64,000 nt of DNA from Planctomycetota bacterium (GTDB lineage: Bacteria; Planctomycetota; Planctomycetia; Pirellulales; Lacipirellulaceae): assembly GCA_029259945.1 (NCBI GenBank), contig JAJDEF010000026.1:62001-126000 (forward strand). Direction: 5' to 3'. The notes beneath the pieces were generated by a model. It had not been told where the DNA came from. It did not search any database and saw nothing but the letters and a program-made list of their open reading frames with translations. This document shows, piece after piece, positions 45,328 through 55,026 of this stretch. The stretch's first letter is position 1, and every line of letters starts with the position of its first letter. Position numbers and translations under genes: made by a program.

Positions 45328-48156
45328 TTAACCAACTTGGGGATCACGTACGCTGATCACATTCAGTTGGTCGCTAGCAAACAATTCGTAGGGGATCGTT
45401 GCTGCAAGTGTGCTGATCGTGTCGTCGAAGGCAATATCTTCGACGATAACACCATTGAGCTCGATTTCACGCTGCGTGACATCCGCATGCTCGTAGTTCA
45501 GCGTGATACTCTTGCCATGAACTACCGCTTGGATTTCAAAACGATCAAAAGGCACCCACGCGGCCGGAGAGATACGAAGCTTGTCTATCTGCGGTTGAAG
45601 ACCGAAAGCGTATCGAATCAACAGCTTAAGCAGTACGTTGGAGCAGCCCGTCTGCCAGTCATTCATGCTTTGACCCGTCAGATTTAACTCAACATTATTA
45701 ATGTAGGAGTTAGGCATCACAAATGGCGAATGACTTGGGTCGGTATGATGCGACTCAAACGGAAGGATTTTTGCGATCTGTTGCCATGCCTTTTGCGGTT
45801 GGCCCATGAGAAACAACGCGGCAATTCCAAAAGTCGTCGCATGGATATAGGTCGCCCCGTTCTCGGCAGTGCCAACGGGAAGTTTTACGATTCGGCCAAC
45901 TCCTGTCGCATCGGGCGCAAATCCTGGCTCGAAAGTATTGAGCCCATAGCGCGAATCAAGTCGCTCCAGCGCGGCGAGAATATCTTCCTGTAGCGATCGA
46001 TCTTCGTCGAGCATCCCTGAAAGAACCCAAAAGGCGTAAGACGTCAAACCGTCGCGGGCAAGTCCGTCGCTGTCACAAAAACTCCCGACAAGATACTCAC
46101 GACGATCCCCCCACCCATGCAAGATGCGGCGTTCATCCGCTTGAGCAACAACGGCATATTTGAATAGTCCGTTACGCAACTGATCTCTGAGGCTCCCATA
46201 ATGGTTAATTTCTTTTTCGAATCGGTCGGCTGAGTGACGAGATAGGATTTCGACGATCTCAGCGCAATTCGCATAAAACTGGAGACTGGCCATCACACTT
46301 ACACCCGTGCCAAACTCCTTGTCAGGAACCGTGGTAACACCCAAACCATCGAGAGCGTCATTCCAATCGCCATACAAGGCCAACACAAGTCCTGTTTCAG
46401 GATCGCGTTGTCGGCTCAGGTAGTCCATGATACGAAGCAGATGTTCCAAAACAGAATCGACTGTATCTGTAGGATACGAAAGGCTCATCTCGGAAGGGTT
46501 GAAACCATGGTAGCCAACTTGCTCGTCTAATATCGAGGCGTCGCCAGTAACGGCTAGGTAGTTGTAGACCGTGGAGATTGCCCACACACCTTGATCGATG
46601 AATTCCCGTAAATCAACTCGACCCGGCGCGCCATTGACTGGTAAAGAATACTGGCGAGGGCAACGTCCGTCTTCAAGAACGTGCCCCATGGTTTCAAGAA
46701 TCTTGGCTCTCGCTTCGGTGGGATGATCGAATAAATGGGCATCAATCGCCTGCAGAACGTCGCGGAAACCAATCAACGCATTGGGCGAAGGAGTCATGTA
46801 GCCCTTTAATGTCGCGCAAATAGCGACTTGCTTCTTTAAGTAGGGCAAAAACTTATTGAAGGCTTCGGTATCAATCGTATGCTCTCGGCTTTCACCGACG
46901 GCGATCTGAAGATTTCCTGGTGCCTGTAATTTCTTACCGACACGCGACAACGATGCGTCGATCCCTTCTGGGCCAAGAGGCCTGCTTCGCTCAAGGTCAA
47001 GTATTTCGATATTCTCAGGAATCGAGAGCACATAGTCGGCTCTCGCTTCACCACCCGGAGGCAGCGTAAAGCCGAGAAGGTCGCCCATGATTGCGTTTTC
47101 GTTGAAGACGGTCACCGGTACCTCAAGGCCCAACTTGCCGGTCCGAAGAAACTCGGCACTACTCAAGTCGCGTCTAGCGGATCCTAGGTAGCCAAGACGT
47201 GAGGTACATTCCTGGGCAACCACGGTTCCGACCGGAAGAGGCTGCCCGTTGTCCAAATCGCAATGCTGAACCTGCACTTCGACAGCCGGTCCCGAGGGAC
47301 CCTCTGACATACTGACCACACGTCGTATCAATGCATAATTTGTGACCGACCGAAAGCGGTCTACATCTTCGTTCGTTGTGATCAAAAATGGGGGCAGTAC
47401 CGTGCCCGCCGATCCCTGAACGGGCTTAGATTCAAGGGCAGACGCCGGGTGTGAATCAACAGAAATCTTTTTGAACCAACGATCTTCGTTCGTCTCGCCA
47501 AACTGATGCCGACAAAATGGGTTCATGTAACCAGACAAATAGCTAGCGATCGGTTGGTCGGTAAGATTTTGAACCAGGACCGAAAAGTTTACATGTGCGT
47601 GCTCTGGCCGTGCCTGATCGAGAAACACACGCACCACACTTCGCATTGCCGACGTCTCTGCGACGAAGTAAGTGGCATCGTGCCCCAAAACCGTATACCG
47701 ATCAACAATCGCGTCTTCCGACCGATCAAGGTAAGGTACTGGCAAAATCGCGTGGGAGTCAAATTCTTGGGTCTCGTCGCAACGGGTGCCAAAAAAGAAA
47801 GTGATGGGGGGCTCTTGCATTTCCGTCGAGGGAAGGAAGAGAAAATAGAGACCTCGATTACCATGCATCCGGCCAGAGGCGTTCACCCAAAAGTTGAAAC
47901 CATCGTCCCCATACGGGTAACGGCTGTCGCCGCGAGCGCGCTCGCGGCAAAGAACTCTGCCGTCTTTGAGGAACGCTACGTTGCCCGGCAACCGACGACA
48001 ACGGCCGTCTCGGATTCCCTCTTCACATTCAGCGACAAGCTGTCGAATCAATTCAAATTCCGAAGACAGCCCGCCAACCGAAGTTTGTCGGGGCAATGCC
48101 GACGAACCTGATTCCGCGTTGGTGCATCGATCGTCTATCGTGTCAAACGAAGCCAT
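45328..48156 (-). CDS. GH94-type glycoside phosphorylase (cellobiose/chitobiose phosphorylase-like)
   Basis: 942 residues from ATG 48156, which has GAGG 8 nt upstream; the 18 residues before it look non-native. An N-terminal beta-sandwich precedes an (alpha/alpha)6 catalytic domain with GFRDVLQAIDAHLFDHP and the catalytic acid in LYGDWNDALDGLG, both hallmark GH94 text. Such enzymes reversibly phosphorolyse beta-linked disaccharides to sugar-1-phosphate. The substrate is undetermined. No signal peptide, so cytoplasmic. A ROK-family regulator is transcribed divergently 243 bp away and may control it. Confidence 0.9.
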   Translation of the reverse strand: MASFDTIDDRCTNAESGSSALPRQTSVGGLSSEFELIRQLVAECEEGIRDGRCRRLPGNVAFLKDGRVLCRERARGDSRYPYGDDGFNFWVNASGRMHGNRGLYFLFLPSTEMQEPPITFFFGTRCDETQEFDSHAILPVPYLDRSEDAIVDRYTVLGHDATYFVAETSAMRSVVRVFLDQARPEHAHVNFSVLVQNLTDQPIASYLSGYMNPFCRHQFGETNEDRWFKKISVDSHPASALESKPVQGSAGTVLPPFLITTNEDVDRFRSVTNYALIRRVVSMSEGPSGPAVEVQVQHCDLDNGQPLPVGTVVAQECTSRLGYLGSARRDLSSAEFLRTGKLGLEVPVTVFNENAIMGDLLGFTLPPGGEARADYVLSIPENIEILDLERSRPLGPEGIDASLSRVGKKLQAPGNLQIAVGESREHTIDTEAFNKFLPYLKKQVAICATLKGYMTPSPNALIGFRDVLQAIDAHLFDHPTEARAKILETMGHVLEDGRCPRQYSLPVNGAPGRVDLREFIDQGVWAISTVYNYLAVTGDASILDEQVGYHGFNPSEMSLSYPTDTVDSVLEHLLRIMDYLSRQRDPETGLVLALYGDWNDALDGLGVTTVPDKEFGTGVSVMASLQFYANCAEIVEILSRHSADRFEKEINHYGSLRDQLRNGLFKYAVVAQADERRILHGWGDRREYLVGSFCDSDGLARDGLTSYAFWVLSGMLDEDRSLQEDILAALERLDSRYGLNTFEPGFAPDATGVGRIVKLPVGTAENGATYIHATTFGIAALFLMGQPQKAWQQIAKILPFESHHTDPSHSPFVMPNSYINNVELNLTGQSMNDWQTGCSNVLLKLLIRYAFGLQPQIDKLRISPAAWVPFDRFEIQAVVHGKSITLNYEHADVTQREIELNGVIVEDIAFDDTISTLAATIPYELFASDQLNVISVRDPQVG

Positions 48157-48371
48157 TCCATAAACCTCAGTCTCATTACCTTGAACGCACGTCGGACGTG
48201 CAACTCGCAATCAATTCAATCAGTAGGTCCGGCAGAATTGCCTGGGGAGATTAAAAAATCCGCAGGGAAGATACCCGAAACTGGTGGGAAATGCCGATAA
48301 GAGTCTCATCTAATCCCGAAATACAGCCCTATATCCCTGCAGACAACCGCCTTCGCAAAGTACTTGCCAAA

Positions 48372-48390
48372 CTTATTAAGGGTAATTAAG
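48372..48390. promoter_or_regulatory. Possible operator: imperfect AT-rich palindrome
   Basis: CTTATTAAGGGTAATTAAG, a 19-bp imperfect palindrome 10 bp before the ROK start, in the space shared with the GH94 gene. ROK repressors bind AT-rich palindromes. Tentative. Confidence 0.3.
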
Positions 48391-48399
48391 ATACACCTT

Positions 48400-49533
48400 A
48401 TGTCAAGCCTACTCACTGGGAAGCCCCAACTCAACCGTTTTGTTAATCGGCGTCTAATTTTAGACAAGATCCGGCGGGGCGGTGTCATTTCGCGCGCAGA
48501 GTTAGCGAAGCAAACAGCCATCAGGCCACCGACCGTTTCTGCGGTTGTGAAGGAACTGATCGATGAGGGACTGGTCGAAGAGGTTGGCCCAGGTGAAACC
48601 AGCGGCGGACGGGCACCTCGTCTGATTGCTTTGTCTCGTAATCAACCGCAGGCCTTGGGCTTCGAGATGAGCGAAACCTGCATCCTCGCGGGGCTGTGTG
48701 ATTTAGCCGGTGATCTATGCGTTCATCAGAAGGTCGCCTTTGTGCCGGCCTCTCCGGAACAAGCACTGGACATGTTGCAAGAAATTGGTGAGGAGTTGCT
48801 CAGCAACGTTGGCATCGAGTGGGACGCTCTGCAAGGGGTTGGGGTAGCTTTGCCAGGGCATTTGAATGCGGCCGAAGGTTACATTCGATGGAGTCGCCCA
48901 TTCGATTGGCGTGACGTTCCATTTAAACAACTTTGCGAACAACGCTGGAAGGTGGACACCGATGTGGTCAACGACTCGGTTGCCGGCGGGATGGCGGCTC
49001 AGTTGTTCGAAACCAATGAATCGGTCGAAAACCTTGTCTTCCTCTACTTGAGGTTTCAAGATGCTTTGCATAAAGGCGTTGGGGTTGGCACTGGCATTAT
49101 TGTCAACGGGCAACCCTACCACGGCGAATTCGGTGCCGCCGGCGAAATCACCACGCCAATTCCTCATCCACTACTTGTTGCCAATGAGTCTGGTGGCAAG
49201 GTTTACCGAGACATCGCTTCGTTCGCGAATGCGCTGACCGCTGGCGATCAAGCTGCTCAAACCGCGCTGCATAAAGTCGGAGAAGAATTGGCTCCGCTTG
49301 TTCAGCACATAGTCAATCTGCTTGAACCGGGCATTCTAATGATCGGTACTGATTCTGTTGAGCTACTTGATCCTATCCTCGATCAGCTTCGCACGGTCTT
49401 AGAGGGGCAACGCTTGGCATACGAAGCAGGGCAGACACAACTGCTCGCTTCCTCGTTAGGCGAACATGGCGTCGTGCGAGGAGCAATCGTTCCGACATTG
49501 CAGCGTGTGTTTCGCATCCCCCAGTGGGCGTAA
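48400..49533 (+). CDS. ROK-family transcriptional regulator
   Basis: 377 residues from ATG 48400. An N-terminal winged helix-turn-helix (ISRAELAKQTAIRPPTVSAV, GLVEEVG) is followed by a sugar-kinase-like ROK domain with VGVALPGHLN and the signature GVGTGIIVNGQPYHGEFGAA. The Cys-rich zinc motif (CxCGxxGCxE) normal after GEIGH is missing, replaced by PIPHPLLVANESGG. It probably represses the divergent GH94 gene until a sugar ligand binds; that is inference from position. Confidence 0.9.
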   Translation: MSSLLTGKPQLNRFVNRRLILDKIRRGGVISRAELAKQTAIRPPTVSAVVKELIDEGLVEEVGPGETSGGRAPRLIALSRNQPQALGFEMSETCILAGLCDLAGDLCVHQKVAFVPASPEQALDMLQEIGEELLSNVGIEWDALQGVGVALPGHLNAAEGYIRWSRPFDWRDVPFKQLCEQRWKVDTDVVNDSVAGGMAAQLFETNESVENLVFLYLRFQDALHKGVGVGTGIIVNGQPYHGEFGAAGEITTPIPHPLLVANESGGKVYRDIASFANALTAGDQAAQTALHKVGEELAPLVQHIVNLLEPGILMIGTDSVELLDPILDQLRTVLEGQRLAYEAGQTQLLASSLGEHGVVRGAIVPTLQRVFRIPQWA

Positions 49534-49634
49534 CCCTTCTGCTTTGCCCAGGAACGAGCAAATATCTCACGCGAATGGGGGCTCAATCCCTAATTCACAT
49601 TCTTTCGGCCCAGGCGAGTTTCTCAACCTCTTCG

Positions 49635-50444
49635 CTAGATTGCCCGGTCCCTTCGCGATCTTGCCGACAGCGATCCCATCCCTGCAACTCCAAGCAGTCC
49701 TAACAACAGCCCAGAAGGCTCAGGGATGATTGTCCCAACGAAATTGTCAAGTGTTAGCGGCGTGAAAGAGGGTACTGCTTCATTTTCCGAGAAGGCGTTT
49801 AAGCCAAGAGTGAATTGATCAGTGTCGCTCATGCCCCAGTCAGAACCAGGGGCATCGATGTCGACGGATAAAAGGGTTGATCCCTCAGCTATCGCCGAAA
49901 GAACTTTCGTGGCGCTGTCGAAGCTCAGCGTCAGTGTTGCAGTGGCTGCGGTTGTGGGGACATCGCTTTCAGCGATCGTCGTATCGTTCTTATCATTGCT
50001 GGTAAAAAAAACACGCCCGGTGGCTTCGTTCACTTCTAGGCTGCTGTCGAAAAAGAATTCGTCTCCACCACTACCAAAGCCAAAGAGAGCAACAATACCT
50101 ACGCCTAGTCCATCAAATACGCCAAGGTCGTCGGTGAACGAAGTGTCATAAGATGCTGGCACTGTAAGATCGATACTTGCAGACCACGATTGATTGTAGA
50201 ACGGACTGAACGAGGTACTGGCCAGTACTTGTTCATCGTCCGGCAGAGATATCCCGTCATTGTGGTAATTCAACGCGCCCCCCGACTGAACTAGTGGGTC
50301 GAAGCCAGGGACGTCACTAAAGTGGCTTGATAAGGTGCCATTGAAGTCATACGAAACGGCCTGGACAGACGATGTTGCAACGAATACGAATTGAAGGGTG
50401 ACAGACAAGCAAATCGCGACTCGACTCATGGTGTGAAAATACAT
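49635..50444 (-). CDS. PEP-CTERM sorting domain exported protein
   Basis: 269 residues from ATG 50444, with AAGAAGG 11 nt upstream; ATG 50429 is also possible. Signal peptide (AICLSVTLQFVFVATSSVQA), a beta-sandwich-like body typical of PEP-CTERM concanavalin-like proteins (SYDFNGTLSSHF, SWSASIDLTVPASYD), and the sorting signal IIPEPSGLLLGLLG ending in SARSRRDR. Likely exported and processed by exosortase. It converges on the ROK gene. Confidence 0.88.
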   Translation of the reverse strand: MYFHTMSRVAICLSVTLQFVFVATSSVQAVSYDFNGTLSSHFSDVPGFDPLVQSGGALNYHNDGISLPDDEQVLASTSFSPFYNQSWSASIDLTVPASYDTSFTDDLGVFDGLGVGIVALFGFGSGGDEFFFDSSLEVNEATGRVFFTSNDKNDTTIAESDVPTTAATATLTLSFDSATKVLSAIAEGSTLLSVDIDAPGSDWGMSDTDQFTLGLNAFSENEAVPSFTPLTLDNFVGTIIPEPSGLLLGLLGVAGMGSLSARSRRDRAI

Positions 50445-50929
50445 AAGCACTACGACCTTCTTTCTAGGAGGTTTCGGCAATGGATGGGGTCTGCGCGACA
50501 CGTGAAGTTGGGGTGAATGTAGCTACGACCTGAAATAGCTCCAATAGCATTCGACGCTGCCTAGGCGGCCATCCAGGACACCGCGGTCAAGATGGCTATT
50601 TCCGAAAAGATGCTATCGCTCTTTTGCGTCGCGTAGATGCCCCCGTTTAGCCCCACTCCAGCGATGTATAGGTCAGATATACGCGGCTTTCAGCATCAGA
50701 AGACGCCTCCCGTAACTCCTATCTCACTTCGGATCCTGAAAACATGCTGAAATGCGTTGTGAGCACGGCTCGAACCATTTACAATGCGGGATTGTCTACG
50801 ATAGGCGGGGGCACCGCGAGGCTGTTTTTTTGTAGAGTGGATAGTTCTGCTGGCGTGTGAATGGTTGGTGTCGGATAAGATCCATTCGCCAGCAGGTTTC
50901 CCCACCTTTTTTTCCTTTGGAGTATTACC
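50445..50929. other. Divergent intergenic region
   Basis: About 485 bp between the PEP-CTERM gene and asd. A promoter-like pair is visible at 50757-50785. No gene is supported. Confidence 0.45.
50757..50785 (+). promoter_or_regulatory. Candidate sigma70-type promoter of asd
   Basis: TTGTGA (50757-50762), 17-bp spacer, TACAAT (50780-50785), about 145 bp upstream of the asd start. Both boxes are close to the consensus. Confidence 0.45.
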
Positions 50930-51943
50930 GTGTTTGAGTCGATTGCTATCGTAGGTGCTACTGGCGCCGTGGGACGTTTAATTCGCCAGCTTTTCGAAGA
51001 GCGCGATTTTCCGTATTCGAAAATTACGTTCCTAGCCTCGAAGCGTTCGGCCGGCACGACCATTTCGTTCAAAGGCGAAGATCACGAGGTCAAGCTGCTC
51101 TGCCCCGAAGCTTTTGACGACATCGATTTGGCGATCGGAAGCACACCCGACGACGTGGCTGCCGAATTCTGTCCCTGGGCTGCTGAACGCAATTGCGTCG
51201 TGGTCGATGAAAGTGGCTACTGGCGAATGGATCCAAACGTGCCATTGGTGGTGCCCGAGATCAATCCCGAAGCCGCCCAGAATCATCAAGGTATCATTTC
51301 TAGCCCTAACTGCTCGACCACACAGATGGTTTTGGCGATGAAGCCGCTGCACGACGCAGGCAAAATCCGCCGCGTGATTGTCAGCACCTACCAAGCGACC
51401 AGCGGGGCAGGGGTACAAGGCCAAGCCGACCTGCTCGATGGCAGCCGCGCTTTCCTCGACAAAAAAGACTACGAGTACCAGGCGTTTTCGCATCCGATTG
51501 CGTTCAATCTGATTCCGCAAATCGGTTCGCACAAGCAGGATGGCTACACCAGCGAAGAAATGAAAATGGTGTTCGAGACACAAAAGATCTTTGGCGACGA
51601 TTCCATCAAAGTCTGCCCGACCTGTGTCCGTGTACCGGTAGAAAACTGCCACAGCGAGAGCATGCTGGTCGAGACCGAGAAAAAAATCACCGCCGACGAA
51701 GCCCGCGAATTGTTCGCCGCAACACCAGGCATCAGCGTGATCGACAATCTGTCCGCGAGCCAATACCCCATGCCCTCCAATTGCAGCAATGACGACGGCG
51801 TATTCATCGGGCGTATTCGCGAAGACCTGTCGTGCGAAAATGGTTTAGCCTTCTGGTGTGTGAGCGACAATCTACGCAAGGGTGCCGCAACCAACGCCGT
51901 GCAGATTGCCGAGCTCTTGGCGAAAACCCAAGCAGCCGTTTAG
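50930..51943 (+). CDS. asd: Aspartate-semialdehyde dehydrogenase
   Basis: 337 residues, GTG start with TTTGGAG 8 nt upstream. NADP-binding VGATGAVGRL, catalytic Cys in SSPNCSTTQM, the TYQATSGAGVQG loop, and the substrate region RVPVENCHSESMLVE. It makes aspartate semialdehyde for lysine/diaminopimelate, threonine and methionine synthesis. Length is normal. A family-type inverted repeat separates it from truA. Confidence 0.95.
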   Translation: MFESIAIVGATGAVGRLIRQLFEERDFPYSKITFLASKRSAGTTISFKGEDHEVKLLCPEAFDDIDLAIGSTPDDVAAEFCPWAAERNCVVVDESGYWRMDPNVPLVVPEINPEAAQNHQGIISSPNCSTTQMVLAMKPLHDAGKIRRVIVSTYQATSGAGVQGQADLLDGSRAFLDKKDYEYQAFSHPIAFNLIPQIGSHKQDGYTSEEMKMVFETQKIFGDDSIKVCPTCVRVPVENCHSESMLVETEKKITADEARELFAATPGISVIDNLSASQYPMPSNCSNDDGVFIGRIREDLSCENGLAFWCVSDNLRKGAATNAVQIAELLAKTQAAV

Positions 51944-51975
51944 AAACCCAAAAGTGCTACAGCGCATTTGCAGAC

Positions 51976-52055
51976 AGCCACAGAGATCACTGAGACTCTG
52001 TTTTCGTTGCCTTAAAATTGACCATGTCTCTTTTTTCTCGGTGATCTCTGTGGCT
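51976..52055. repeat. 80-bp inverted-repeat element between asd and truA
   Basis: Arms AGCCACAGAGATCAC (51976-51990) and complement (52041-52055), with an inner TGAGA/TCTC-type pair. The arm text CCACAGAG is shared with the elements at 8548 and 41458. Its right end is 20 bp from the truA start. Confidence 0.82.
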
Positions 52056-52075
52056 AAATTCCTGACTGGCAGCAA

Positions 52076-52822
52076 ATGGCTACCTACAAACTCACCCTCG
52101 CCTACGACGGCACCAAGTTCTGCGGGTGGCAATCCCAGCCAGGGCAGCGCACCGTCCAAGCGACCCTCGAGGCCGCTTGGCATGAACTCACCGGCGAGCA
52201 GCTGCGCATGACCGCCACAAGCCGGACCGATTCGGGCGTTCATGCCCACGGCCAGGTGGTCGGGTTCGAAACCACGAGCGAAATACCAGCCGCGAATGTT
52301 CTCACCGGGCTGAATGCAAAACTCCCCGAAGACGTCCTCGTCGTGTCGGTCGAAGATGCCCCAAAGGATTTCCATGCCACCTACGACGCCATCGGCAAAC
52401 GGTATCGGTATCAAATCCACAACGACCGCCGCCGACCGCTTTTCGACCGATCCTATGTTTGGCATGTACCGCAACCGCTAGATGTCGAAGCCATGCATCG
52501 CGCTGGCCAAGCGCTGGTCGGCAAACACGATTTTGCAAGTTTCCAATCGGTGGGCTCCGAGCGAGAATCGACCGTCCGAACAATTTTTGCCGTCGACGCA
52601 CACCGGGGCAGGGGGGGGGATGCCTCGCAGGTTTCGATCGAAGTCGAAGGCGATGGATTTCTCTATAACATGGTGCGAGTCATCGTCGGCACGTTGCTCG
52701 ACGTGGGCGCTGGCCGCAAACCAGAATCTTGGGTCGCCGAGGTGCTCGCCGCGACCGATCGCCGTGCCGCAGGGCAGACAGCCCCGCCCGAAGGCCTATT
52801 TCTGCTATATGTAAACTTCTAA
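52076..52822 (+). CDS. truA: tRNA pseudouridine synthase A
   Basis: 248 residues. It opens with LTLAYDGTKFCGWQSQPG; the catalytic Asp is in TSRTDSGVHAHGQV; the conserved HDFASFQSVG and GFLYNMVRVIVGTLLDVGAG follow. It converts uridines 38-40 of tRNA anticodon arms to pseudouridine. Start supported by the conserved N-terminus; no strong ribosome binding site, as the repeat element sits just upstream. Confidence 0.95.
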   Translation: MATYKLTLAYDGTKFCGWQSQPGQRTVQATLEAAWHELTGEQLRMTATSRTDSGVHAHGQVVGFETTSEIPAANVLTGLNAKLPEDVLVVSVEDAPKDFHATYDAIGKRYRYQIHNDRRRPLFDRSYVWHVPQPLDVEAMHRAGQALVGKHDFASFQSVGSERESTVRTIFAVDAHRGRGGDASQVSIEVEGDGFLYNMVRVIVGTLLDVGAGRKPESWVAEVLAATDRRAAGQTAPPEGLFLLYVNF

Positions 52823-52913
52823 CGGCGACTCTCTCTTTTCTCAGGGAGTCCTGCCGACTAGACTAGCGTGATTAGATTACAACTTCGGTCACGATCAATA
52901 TTGGCAAGAGAAT

Positions 52914-53819
52914 ATGGCAACGGGTGGAAAAGAGTTTGTCGGTCCGTATCGAATGTTTTACCTCATTCGGGCTGGGGCAACCTTCGAGATTTGGGCCATT
53001 CGTCCGATCGGCGAAAATACTGCCTACGCCATGAAGTGGCTGCCACCTGGAAAGAAGCACACACGCCAAGCATCCGCCGAGCTGAAACACGAATACCAAG
53101 TCGGGAAATCGCTCGAGCACGATTCGATTATCAAGACGCTCGACTTCGGCACCGGCAAAGATGGCACCTACTTAACGATGGAGTTGTTCAAGACACCCAG
53201 CCTCAAGCAACAAATCAACGAAGGCGTCGAGCGACTCCATTATCGCCTAGGAGAGATTCTCAGTGCGGCAGCGCTATCTCTCGAATATATGCACAAGCAA
53301 GGCTGGACCCATCGTGATGTCAAACCCGATAATTTTCTGGTCAACGAAAACAACGAAGTACGCCTGATTGACTTCACACTCGCAAGAAAAATCCCCAAAG
53401 GAATCTCCAAACTATTTGGCGGGAAAGCTCCGGTGCAGGGGACTTACAGCTATATGTCGCCGGAGCAGATTCGCGGAAAAGAAGTCGACGCCCGGGCAGA
53501 TATTTACAGCTTCGGCTGCATGGTTTATGAATTGATGGCAGGAAAGCTGCCTTACACCGGCACCACCTCGTCCGATTTGCTAAACAAACACCTAAAAGCT
53601 CGTCCACAAGAGTTGAGTGTCTTACAAAAAAACGTCCAGCCCGATTTTGCCAAACTCGTGCATCGGATGCTGGCCAAAGACCCCGCAGACCGTCCCGATT
53701 CGCTGATGGAATTTTATCGAGAACTCAAGGCAGGGCGATGTTTTCATATTAAGCCCAAACCACCATTGTCATTAGAAGAAGAGGCGGCCCGCAAAGCCGA
53801 AGAAAAAAAAGAAGACTGA
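52914..53819 (+). CDS. Hanks-type serine/threonine protein kinase
   Basis: 301 residues, soluble. Catalytic loop HRDVKPDNFLV, the metal motif as DFT (LIDFTLARK) rather than DFG, the APE-like MSPEQIRG, and the ATP-binding Lys in AMKWLPPGK with Glu in ELKHEYQV. The Gly-rich loop is weak (IRAGATFEIWAIRP). There is no sensor or membrane segment; the C-terminus is a charged Lys/Glu-rich tail (EEEAARKAEEKKE). Activity seems likely because Lys, HRD and DF are kept. It lies between truA and accA on the same strand. Confidence 0.9.
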   Translation: MATGGKEFVGPYRMFYLIRAGATFEIWAIRPIGENTAYAMKWLPPGKKHTRQASAELKHEYQVGKSLEHDSIIKTLDFGTGKDGTYLTMELFKTPSLKQQINEGVERLHYRLGEILSAAALSLEYMHKQGWTHRDVKPDNFLVNENNEVRLIDFTLARKIPKGISKLFGGKAPVQGTYSYMSPEQIRGKEVDARADIYSFGCMVYELMAGKLPYTGTTSSDLLNKHLKARPQELSVLQKNVQPDFAKLVHRMLAKDPADRPDSLMEFYRELKAGRCFHIKPKPPLSLEEEAARKAEEKKED

Positions 53820-53936
53820 TCGCCCTCGGTTATACATAGCCCGGCCATCCTGGCCTAAAAAAAAACAAAACACCCAACGGCAATACGCTCGAACCAAGTA
53901 AACAACACAAAACTTCACTCCTACTCAGATATTTCT

Positions 53937-54929
53937 ATGGCCGGTACTGTTTTTCGATTGCCATTCGAGCAGCCCATCTTTGAGCTGAGCGAACAAATCA
54001 ACGAGCTCGAGGCAAACACCACTAAGACGCCTCAGCAGCGCGATCGCATTCGTGGCCTGCGCAAACAACTCACCGAAACCACCAAGTCGATTTACAATAA
54101 CCTCGACCCCTGGGAAACGGTTCGCGTTGCCCGACATCCCGATCGGCCGATGTTTACCGACTATCTCGACTTGGTGTTCGACGAGTTTGTCGAACTGCAC
54201 GGCGATAAGTTCTTTGGTGACGACCGAGCCCTACGCACCGGCTTTGCCAAGCTCGGCGAGCACAAGGTGCTCGTCGTGGGGCATCAAAAGGGCAAGACGC
54301 TTAAAGAACGCAACGAGTGTCACTTTGGCTGCGCGCATCCCGAAGGCTATCGCAAAGCGATGGAAAAAATGCGATTGGCAGCCAAATACGGTTTGCCCAT
54401 CATTTGCATGATCGACACCCCCGGCGCCTATCCGGGAATCGGCGCCGAGGAGCGCGGCCAAGCGCAAGTCATAGCCGAAAGCATGCTGGCCATGTCACGG
54501 CTCGAAACGCCCATTATTTGCATGGTGATCGGCGAAGGGGGCTCCGGCGGCGCTTTGGGCATCGGAGTCGGCGATCGCGTGGCGGTGCTCGAACATGCCT
54601 ATTACTCGGTAATCAGCCCCGAAGGCTGTGCCGGCATCTTGTGGAAAAGCCACGATTACGCTGAGCGCGCAGCAAAGGCACTACGAATCACCTCACGCCA
54701 TCTCAAAGAAATGGGAGCCATCGACGACGTCGTTGAAGAACCCTTGGGCGGCGCCCACGTCGATCATCGACAGATGGCCGGCCGAGTAAAAATGTATCTC
54801 ATCAAAACCCTACGCGAGCTGCTCAAGCTGCCCACCGATGATCTCCTCGCCCAGCGCTACGAAAAATTCCGCCAAATCGGCCCCTATCTAGAAGTCGAAG
54901 ATGCGCCGGCGGCAGTTAACAAGACGTAG
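53937..54929 (+). CDS. accA: Acetyl-CoA carboxylase carboxyltransferase subunit alpha
   Basis: 330 residues, normal length. N-terminal helical segment (QPIFELSEQINELEANT), then the crotonase-like fold with GHQKGKTLKERNECHFG, IDTPGAYPGIGAEERGQ, the oxyanion region GEGGSGGALGIGVGD and ISPEGCAGILWK. It forms with AccD the carboxyltransferase that makes malonyl-CoA. The accD gene is not in the window. Confidence 0.96.
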   Translation: MAGTVFRLPFEQPIFELSEQINELEANTTKTPQQRDRIRGLRKQLTETTKSIYNNLDPWETVRVARHPDRPMFTDYLDLVFDEFVELHGDKFFGDDRALRTGFAKLGEHKVLVVGHQKGKTLKERNECHFGCAHPEGYRKAMEKMRLAAKYGLPIICMIDTPGAYPGIGAEERGQAQVIAESMLAMSRLETPIICMVIGEGGSGGALGIGVGDRVAVLEHAYYSVISPEGCAGILWKSHDYAERAAKALRITSRHLKEMGAIDDVVEEPLGGAHVDHRQMAGRVKMYLIKTLRELLKLPTDDLLAQRYEKFRQIGPYLEVEDAPAAVNKT

Positions 54930-55026
54930 GATGGTGCCGTCAGGCCCATCATGTCCTAGGATTTGAACGCAATCAAATTGATGGGCGCCGCTACGCTTTG
55001 GCCCATCCTGCCGCCTCATTCTCCAG
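54930..55026. repeat. Intergenic GGATGG/GGCCCATCC repeat
   Basis: A short convergent spacer with several GATGGGC / GGCCCATC copies in both orientations, ending near CTGCCGCC. The pairs could fold but no single perfect stem dominates. Confidence 0.35.
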
